From contig UQQO01000024.1 in assembly GCA_900543175.1 (NCBI GenBank), positions 1 through 20,638 on the forward strand: a DNA stretch of 20,638 nucleotides, written 5' to 3'. Position numbers and translations under genes: made by a program. The DNA is from an uncultured Fusobacterium sp. (GTDB taxonomy: Bacteria; Fusobacteriota; Fusobacteriia; Fusobacteriales; Fusobacteriaceae). Every line of letters begins with the position of its first letter. Position 1 is the first letter of the stretch. Positions 16,153 to 20,638 of this stretch are shown here, piece by piece. Below the pieces are notes generated by a model, which was given only the letters and a program-made list of their open reading frames with translations, was not told where the DNA came from and ran no database searches.

Positions 16153-17604
16153 ATGAATAAAGTATTAGCAGGATTAAAATATAGAGTTTTAAAAGAGAAA
16201 AATGAAAATCAAGTTTATACAGGAATTGAATATGATTCAAGAAAAATAAAAGAGGGAAATATATTTGTTGCATTGGAAGGTGCAGTTGTAGATGGACACA
16301 ACTTTATAGAGCAAGCAGTAAAAAATGGTGCAACTTGTATATTGGTTTCTAAAGAGGTAGAGACTAAATTTCCAGTGGAGTATATTTTAGTTGAAGATTT
16401 GAGAAAAAATTTAGGGATAGTAGCCTCAAATTTTTATGATTATCCACAAAAAAATCTAAAAATAATAGGAATTACAGGAACTAATGGAAAGACAACAACA
16501 ACTTATCTTCTTGAATCTATTTTAGGAAGTGAAAATGTATCAAGAATAGGAACTGTTGAATATAAAATAGGAGATGAGATAATAGAGGCTCCTAATACAA
16601 CTCCAGAATCATTAGATATTGTAAAGATGTGTAAAAAATCTGTGGAAAAAGGGATAAAATATATGATTATGGAAGTTAGTTCACATGCTTTAGCTCTAGG
16701 TAGAGTAGATATGCTAGAGTTTGATGTGGCTATGTTTACTAACTTAACTTTAGATCATTTAGATTTCCATAAGGACATGGAAGATTATTTTCAAGCTAAG
16801 AGAAAACTATTTACAATGATGAAAAAAGGTTGTGAAAATAATTGTGTAATCAATATTGATGACCTTTATGGAAAAAGATTATCCTTTGATTTTGGTGGAA
16901 TTGTTTATGGAATGTACAACGAGGGAAGAGCTAAAGGAAAGATATTAGAGTTTCATGGAGATGGACAAGAGGTAGAGATAAAAATAGACAGTTTTACAAG
17001 TAAGATGAAACTATCTATTTTAGGAAGATACAACATGTATAATGTTCTTGGAGCTATTTCAGTAGCTGTATTATTGGGAATAGATATGGAAACAATAATA
17101 GAGAAGATAAAGGGAGCAAAGGGAGCACCAGGAAGATATGAGCTTGTAAATTGTGGACAAGATTTTGGAGTAATTGTAGATTATTGCCACACAGGAGATG
17201 CTCTTGAAAATATTTTAAAAAGTATAAATGAGTTAAAAAGAGGAAGAGTAATAACTGTTTTTGGTTGTGGTGGAGATAGAGATGCTAGTAAAAGACCAAT
17301 AATGGGTGGAATAGCTGAAAATTTAAGTGATTTAGCAATAGTTACATCTGACAATCCTAGAACAGAAGATCCTCAAAAGATAATTGATAATATTTTAGTT
17401 GGGATGAAAAAAGATAATCATATAGTTATTTTAGATAGAGATGAGGCAATCTCAAAGGCGATAGAATTAGCTGAAAAAAATGATATAATTCTATTAGCTG
17501 GAAAAGGACATGAAACTTATCAAATTCTTGGAAGAAAGAAGATTCATTTTGATGATAGAGAGATTGCAAGACGTGAGATTATAAGAAAAAAACAGAATAA
17601 ATAA
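16153..17604 (+). CDS. murE: UDP-N-acetylmuramyl-tripeptide synthetase
   Basis: This 483-residue Mur ligase adds the third residue of the peptidoglycan stem peptide to UDP-MurNAc-L-Ala-D-Glu using ATP. Residues 1-100 bind the UDP part. Residues 101-320 are the ATPase domain with GITGTNGKTTT (106-116), the NTTPES substrate turn (148-153) and the AK pair whose K216 is the expected carbamylated lysine. Residues 325-483 are the amino-acid domain with DNPR (400-403) and GKGHE (450-454). DNPR is the signature for a meso-diaminopimelate-like side chain rather than lysine; in Fusobacterium this may be meso-lanthionine in some species. The usual DYAHTPDAL reads DYCHTGDAL here. AGGAG lies at 16143-16147. 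Confidence 0.95.
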   Translation: MNKVLAGLKYRVLKEKNENQVYTGIEYDSRKIKEGNIFVALEGAVVDGHNFIEQAVKNGATCILVSKEVETKFPVEYILVEDLRKNLGIVASNFYDYPQKNLKIIGITGTNGKTTTTYLLESILGSENVSRIGTVEYKIGDEIIEAPNTTPESLDIVKMCKKSVEKGIKYMIMEVSSHALALGRVDMLEFDVAMFTNLTLDHLDFHKDMEDYFQAKRKLFTMMKKGCENNCVINIDDLYGKRLSFDFGGIVYGMYNEGRAKGKILEFHGDGQEVEIKIDSFTSKMKLSILGRYNMYNVLGAISVAVLLGIDMETIIEKIKGAKGAPGRYELVNCGQDFGVIVDYCHTGDALENILKSINELKRGRVITVFGCGGDRDASKRPIMGGIAENLSDLAIVTSDNPRTEDPQKIIDNILVGMKKDNHIVILDRDEAISKAIELAEKNDIILLAGKGHETYQILGRKKIHFDDREIARREIIRKKQNK

Positions 17605-17614
17605 AGGGGGAAAA

Positions 17615-18454
17615 ATGCTAATTAACGAAGTGAAAAAAGTTAAAGTTGGAAAAGATATTGAAATTGGTGGAAATAATAGATTTACACTGATAGCTGGACC
17701 TTGTGTTATAGAATCTGAAGAGTTAGTCATGGAAGTTGCTGGAAAGATAAAAGCTATCTGTGATAAATTAGGAATAAAATATATTTTTAAAGCATCTTTT
17801 GATAAAGCAAATAGATCTTCTATCCACTCATATAGAGGACCTGGAATAGAAGAAGGATTAAGAATCCTAAAAAAAGTTAAAGAAACATATGATGTACCAG
17901 TTGTTACAGATGTACATGAGGTATGGCAATGTAAAAAGGCTGCTGAGGTAGTAGATTTACTTCAAATACCAGCATTTTTATGTAGACAAACAGATCTTTT
18001 AATTGCAGCAGCTGAAACAGGGCTTCCTGTAAATGTAAAAAAAGGACAATTTTTAGCTCCTTGGGATATGAAAAATGTAGTTACAAAGATGGAAGAAAGT
18101 GGAAATCCTCAAGTTATGTTATGTGAAAGAGGAAGTACATTTGGATATAACAATATGGTTGTAGATATGAGATCTCTTTTAGAAATGAGAAAATTTGGTT
18201 ACCCAGTTGTATTTGATGTAACTCATGCTGTACAAAAACCAGGAGGATTAGGAACAGCTACTTCTGGAGATAGAGAGTATGTTTATCCTCTAATGAGAGC
18301 AGGACTTGCAATAGGAGTAGATGCAATATTTGCTGAAGTTCACCCTAATCCAGAGAAAGCTCTATCAGATGGACCAAATATGCTTTATCTTTCTGATTTA
18401 GAAGAGATACTAAAAGTTGCAATAAAAATAGATGACCTTGTAAAAGGAAGATAA
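17615..18454 (+). CDS. kdsA: Kdo-8-phosphate synthase, metal-dependent class
   Basis: This 279-residue enzyme condenses phosphoenolpyruvate with arabinose-5-phosphate to 3-deoxy-D-manno-octulosonate-8-phosphate, a precursor of LPS inner core. The residues C30, H204, E241 and D252 are each offset by exactly 19 from the metal ligands of the Aquifex enzyme (C11, H185, E222, D233). This places it in the class that needs a divalent metal, not the E. coli type with asparagine. Other motifs are IAGPCVIES (26-34), KASFDKANRSS (59-69) and DVTHAVQKPGG (201-211). It starts ten bases after murE behind AAAGGGGG, and the arabinose-5-phosphate isomerase gene follows. Confidence 0.97.
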   Translation: MLINEVKKVKVGKDIEIGGNNRFTLIAGPCVIESEELVMEVAGKIKAICDKLGIKYIFKASFDKANRSSIHSYRGPGIEEGLRILKKVKETYDVPVVTDVHEVWQCKKAAEVVDLLQIPAFLCRQTDLLIAAAETGLPVNVKKGQFLAPWDMKNVVTKMEESGNPQVMLCERGSTFGYNNMVVDMRSLLEMRKFGYPVVFDVTHAVQKPGGLGTATSGDREYVYPLMRAGLAIGVDAIFAEVHPNPEKALSDGPNMLYLSDLEEILKVAIKIDDLVKGR

Positions 18455-18470
18455 TTAGGGGTGACAAGGG

Positions 18471-19433
18471 ATGGATATAATTAATTATGCTAAAGAGATA
18501 TTTGATTCAGAGATAGAAGAGTTAAAAATAGTAAGAGAAAAAATTGATTCTGAGATGATAGATGTAGTTAATATAATTTTAGAATCAAAGGGAAAAGTAG
18601 TTGTAACTGGAATAGGAAAATCTGGATTAATTGGAAAGAAAATAGCAGCTACATTGGCATCAACAGGGACATATGCTGTTTTTATGAACTCTGCTGAGGG
18701 GTTACATGGGGATTTAGGAATGATCTCTAAAGATGATGTTGTTTTAGCTATTTCAAATAGTGGAAATAGTGATGAGATAGTTGCAATACTTCCATCTATA
18801 AAGAAAATTGGTGCTAAAATAGTTGCAATGACTGGAAATAGAAACTCAAAATTAGGAAGAGCAGCAGATAAGATTTTAAATATAGGAGTAAAAAGAGAGG
18901 GATGTCCTCTGAATCTAGCTCCAATGTCTTCAACAACAAGTACTCTTGTTATGGGAGATGCTCTAGCTGCAATTTTAATTAAGATGAGAGATTTTAAACC
19001 TGAAAACTTTGCTCTTTACCATCCAGGAGGAAGTTTAGGAAAAAGACTTTTAATGAGAGTCAGCGATGTAATGCACAAAGATGACAAGATCCCATTTTGT
19101 GATAAAGAGAGCAGCATAGACAATGTAATCTTAGTTATGACTGAAAAAAGATTAGGTGCAGTTTGTGTTATGAATGGTGATTTAATGGTAGGAATAATCA
19201 CTGAGGGAGATATAAGAAGAGCTTTGAAGAGAAAAGAGGAGTTCTTTAATTTAAAAGCTAAAGATATAATGACAAGAAACTTTACAAGGGTAAGTGAAGA
19301 TAGCATGGCTATTGATGCTCTTGAACTTATGGAGAATAGAGAGAGCCAAATCTCAGTTTTACCAGTATTTAAAGATGTAAAGTTAGTTGGAATTGTAAGG
19401 GTACATGATCTTTTAAATGTAGTTGGAAGATAA
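18471..19433 (+). CDS. kdsD: Arabinose-5-phosphate isomerase
   Basis: This 320-residue enzyme converts ribulose-5-phosphate to arabinose-5-phosphate, the substrate of the kdsA product encoded just before it. Residues about 35-170 are the SIS sugar-isomerase domain. K50, E102, E143 and H184 sit nine residues below the E. coli KdsD catalytic set K59, E111, E152 and H193. Residues about 198-255 and 264-320 are two CBS domains (SDVMHKDDKIP, KDIMTRNFTRV). The full length with both CBS domains fits KdsD/KpsF/GutQ; neighbouring kdsA favours KdsD. AGGGGTG at 18457-18463 precedes the ATG. Confidence 0.95.
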   Translation: MDIINYAKEIFDSEIEELKIVREKIDSEMIDVVNIILESKGKVVVTGIGKSGLIGKKIAATLASTGTYAVFMNSAEGLHGDLGMISKDDVVLAISNSGNSDEIVAILPSIKKIGAKIVAMTGNRNSKLGRAADKILNIGVKREGCPLNLAPMSSTTSTLVMGDALAAILIKMRDFKPENFALYHPGGSLGKRLLMRVSDVMHKDDKIPFCDKESSIDNVILVMTEKRLGAVCVMNGDLMVGIITEGDIRRALKRKEEFFNLKAKDIMTRNFTRVSEDSMAIDALELMENRESQISVLPVFKDVKLVGIVRVHDLLNVVGR

Positions 19434-19445
19434 TATTGAAAAAAG

Positions 19446-19474
19446 TTGACATAAGAAGTAAATTTTTATATAAT
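19446..19474 (+). promoter_or_regulatory. Perfect-consensus promoter of the DUF1858 gene
   Basis: TTGACA (19446-19451), a 17-base spacer, and TATAAT (19469-19474) match the sigma-70 consensus at every position with ideal spacing. The start codon lies about 40 bases downstream. This is the strongest promoter in the window. Confidence 0.85.
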
Positions 19475-19514
19475 TAGAGAGTAAAAAAACTATATATTTT
19501 AAGGAGTGATAACA

Positions 19515-19715
19515 ATGATAACTAAAGATATGAATATTTTAGAAGCAGTTCAACAATATCCTATACTAGCTGAAATCTTCAGAAAACACGGATTAGGATG
19601 TATCGGATGTATGATCGCAGCTGGAGAAACTTTAGGAGAAGGAATCTCAGCTCACGGATTAGATGCAGATGCTATAATAGCTGAAGCTAACGAACTAATT
19701 GCTCAATCTAAATAG
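19515..19715 (+). CDS. Small CxxC protein, DUF1858 / hybrid-cluster-associated disulfide type
   Basis: This 66-residue cytoplasmic protein has the pattern of DUF1858: a helical start (MNILEAVQQYPILAEIFRKHGL), the C29-I-G-C32 motif followed by an AAGETL helix, then SAHGLDADAIIAEAN. A GTG nine bases upstream falls inside AAGGAG, so the ATG at 19515 is the start. Family members resemble the SirA/ScdA N-terminal fold and occur near hybrid-cluster proteins; they are thought to act in redox or iron-sulfur chemistry, without proven activity. Codon use differs from its neighbours (ATC, CAC, GCT, GGA favoured), a sign of high expression. It has its own perfect promoter and strong terminator, so it is monocistronic and probably very abundant. 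Confidence 0.85.
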   Translation: MITKDMNILEAVQQYPILAEIFRKHGLGCIGCMIAAGETLGEGISAHGLDADAIIAEANELIAQSK

Positions 19716-19724
19716 TAAATAATT

Positions 19725-19770
19725 AAAAGCTATATCTTTATAATATGATAGAGGTATAGCTTTTTTATTT
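19725..19770 (+). terminator. Intrinsic terminator of the DUF1858 gene
   Basis: AAAAGCTATA (19725-19734) pairs perfectly with TATAGCTTTT (19755-19764). The stem continues inward with G-U pairs and is followed by TTTTTTATTTTTT. It begins ten bases after the stop codon. Confidence 0.9.
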
Positions 19771-19771
19771 T

Positions 19772-19799
19772 TTGAAAGCAATAAAAAATATAGTATAAA
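19772..19799 (+). promoter_or_regulatory. Probable promoter of the DUF262 gene
   Basis: TTGAAA (19772-19777) is 16 bases from TATAAA (19794-19799). The AAGGTGGG ribosome binding site and ATG follow within 30 bases. The -35 partly shares the T-tract of the terminator before it. Confidence 0.5.
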
Positions 19800-19826
19800 A
19801 ATGATAGTAAAAAGGTGGGAAAGAAT

Positions 19827-20638
19827 ATGAATGCAGGAACAATATCTGTTTTAGGATTTTTAGGGGAAACAAAAAGAATTTTTAATATCCCTGTTTATCA
19901 GAGAAAATACAGTTGGAAAGAAGAGCAATGTAAAAAATTATTTGATGATTTATTAAATATAAAATATCAGAATAAATCGTTACATTTTATAGGAACTATT
20001 GTCTATGTAGATATTAATACAAGTCCAAGTTTTAAAGAATTTATAATTATAGATGGACAACAAAGAATAACAACAATTTTATTATTACTAAAAGCCATTT
20101 ATGATGAAGCTAAAGATGAAGATTTTAAAGAAGATTTATATAATGATTATCTTATAAATAATGGAAAAAAAATTGAAGAAAAACATAAAGTAAAATTAAA
20201 AACAGTAGCTGATGATACTAAAATTTTTGATAAATTAATCCTAGGAGAGAATATAGAAAATATAGAAGAAATTGCAAAAGGAAACAATATTTTAGAAAAT
20301 TATAAATATTTTAGACAAAGAATAGTTGAAAGCAAATTAACTGAAGATGAACTAAATAGCTTAATAGAAAAGTTAACAATGGTTTATATTACTTTAGATA
20401 AAGATAAAGAAGATCCACAATTAATATTTGAAAGTCTTAATTCTACAGGCTTAGATTTAACGCATGCTGATTTAATTAGAAATTATTTACTTATGGGACA
20501 TCCTAGAGAAATACAGGAAGAGTTATATGAAAAATATTGGAAAAAGATAGAAAGAAAGATTTCATTTTCTGAAATAACTGATTTTATAAGAGATTATTTA
20601 ACTATGAAAAATAATATTATTCCTAATAAAAATAAAAT
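19827..20638 (+). CDS. DUF262-domain protein, N-terminal part (cut by window end)
   Basis: The reading frame opens at ATG 19827 after AAGGTGGG and runs 270 codons without a stop to the window edge. The DUF262 (ParB-like/Srx fold) signatures are clear: IPVYQRKYSWKEEQ (21-34), D76-G-Q-Q-R80 with ITTILLLL, and FESLNSTGLDLTHADLIRNYLLM (201-223). DUF262 proteins include GmrS of the type IV restriction enzyme GmrSD, and many single-chain forms carry a C-terminal DUF1524 HNH nuclease. Here that part, if present, lies beyond the window. The DGQQR motif is the expected nucleotide-handling site. A defence role is inferred from the family, and this may open an accessory island after a run of housekeeping genes. 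Confidence 0.88.
   Translation, partial: MNAGTISVLGFLGETKRIFNIPVYQRKYSWKEEQCKKLFDDLLNIKYQNKSLHFIGTIVYVDINTSPSFKEFIIIDGQQRITTILLLLKAIYDEAKDEDFKEDLYNDYLINNGKKIEEKHKVKLKTVADDTKIFDKLILGENIENIEEIAKGNNILENYKYFRQRIVESKLTEDELNSLIEKLTMVYITLDKDKEDPQLIFESLNSTGLDLTHADLIRNYLLMGHPREIQEELYEKYWKKIERKISFSEITDFIRDYLTMKNNIIPNKNK

Noticed and set aside
19506..19514. GTG start for the DUF1858 gene
   Set aside because: It falls on the AAGGAG ribosome binding site of the ATG at 19515.

Overview
The window looks like a stretch of chromosome from an AT-rich, anaerobic, diderm bacterium, most likely a Fusobacterium (inference). The supporting signs are strong A/T bias at third codon positions, AGA as the dominant arginine codon, Kdo (LPS) genes beside a peptidoglycan gene, an acyl-CoA dehydrogenase fused to an EtfA-type FAD domain and a rubredoxin, and a flavodiiron protein. 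Strong Shine-Dalgarno sites (AGGAGG-like) precede almost every gene. I saw no rRNA, tRNA, CRISPR array or transposase.

Layout. (1) 1-3041: an AEC-family permease converges on an IclR regulator across a gene-free stretch holding a long imperfect palindrome. The IclR gene is divergent from a GntR/UTRA regulator, and the region between them carries operator-like repeats. (2) 3057-6285, minus strand: a two-gene unit encoding an acyl-CoA dehydrogenase/EtfA-C/rubredoxin fusion and then an FprA flavodiiron protein. It has a TTGACA-N17-TAGTAT promoter and ends in a bidirectional terminator. This resembles a complete electron chain from acyl-CoA to O2 or NO. (3) 6637-11768, plus strand: a compact nucleoside catabolic operon udp-nupC-cdd-deoD-deoB-deoC, with a good promoter, a triple TAGACAA repeat in the leader and a clear terminator. 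It imports nucleosides, deaminates cytidine, phosphorolyses uridine and purine nucleosides, isomerises pentose-1-P to pentose-5-P and cleaves deoxyribose-5-P to acetaldehyde and glyceraldehyde-3-P. (4) 11801-15632: a divergent TruA-like pseudouridine synthase with a C-terminal KH-like domain, translationally coupled to a small HD-domain protein, then a radical SAM protein of the TIGR03960 type and uracil-DNA glycosylase. (5) 15691-19433: a small exported Spy/CpxP-like protein followed by murE, kdsA and kdsD, an envelope cluster for peptidoglycan and Kdo. (6) 19446-19770: a small CxxC protein of the DUF1858 type, driven by a perfect-consensus promoter and closed by a strong terminator. (7) 19772-end: the first 270 codons of a DUF262 (GmrS/DndB-like) protein cut by the window edge, possibly the start of a defence locus.

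Most genes are ordinary housekeeping or catabolic genes. The items most worth following up are the three-domain dehydrogenase next to fprA, the TruA-KH fusion coupled to the HD gene, the apparently very highly expressed DUF1858 protein, the shared TAGACAA elements, the 159-bp palindrome and the truncated DUF262 gene. All family calls come from reading motifs; no database search was run.
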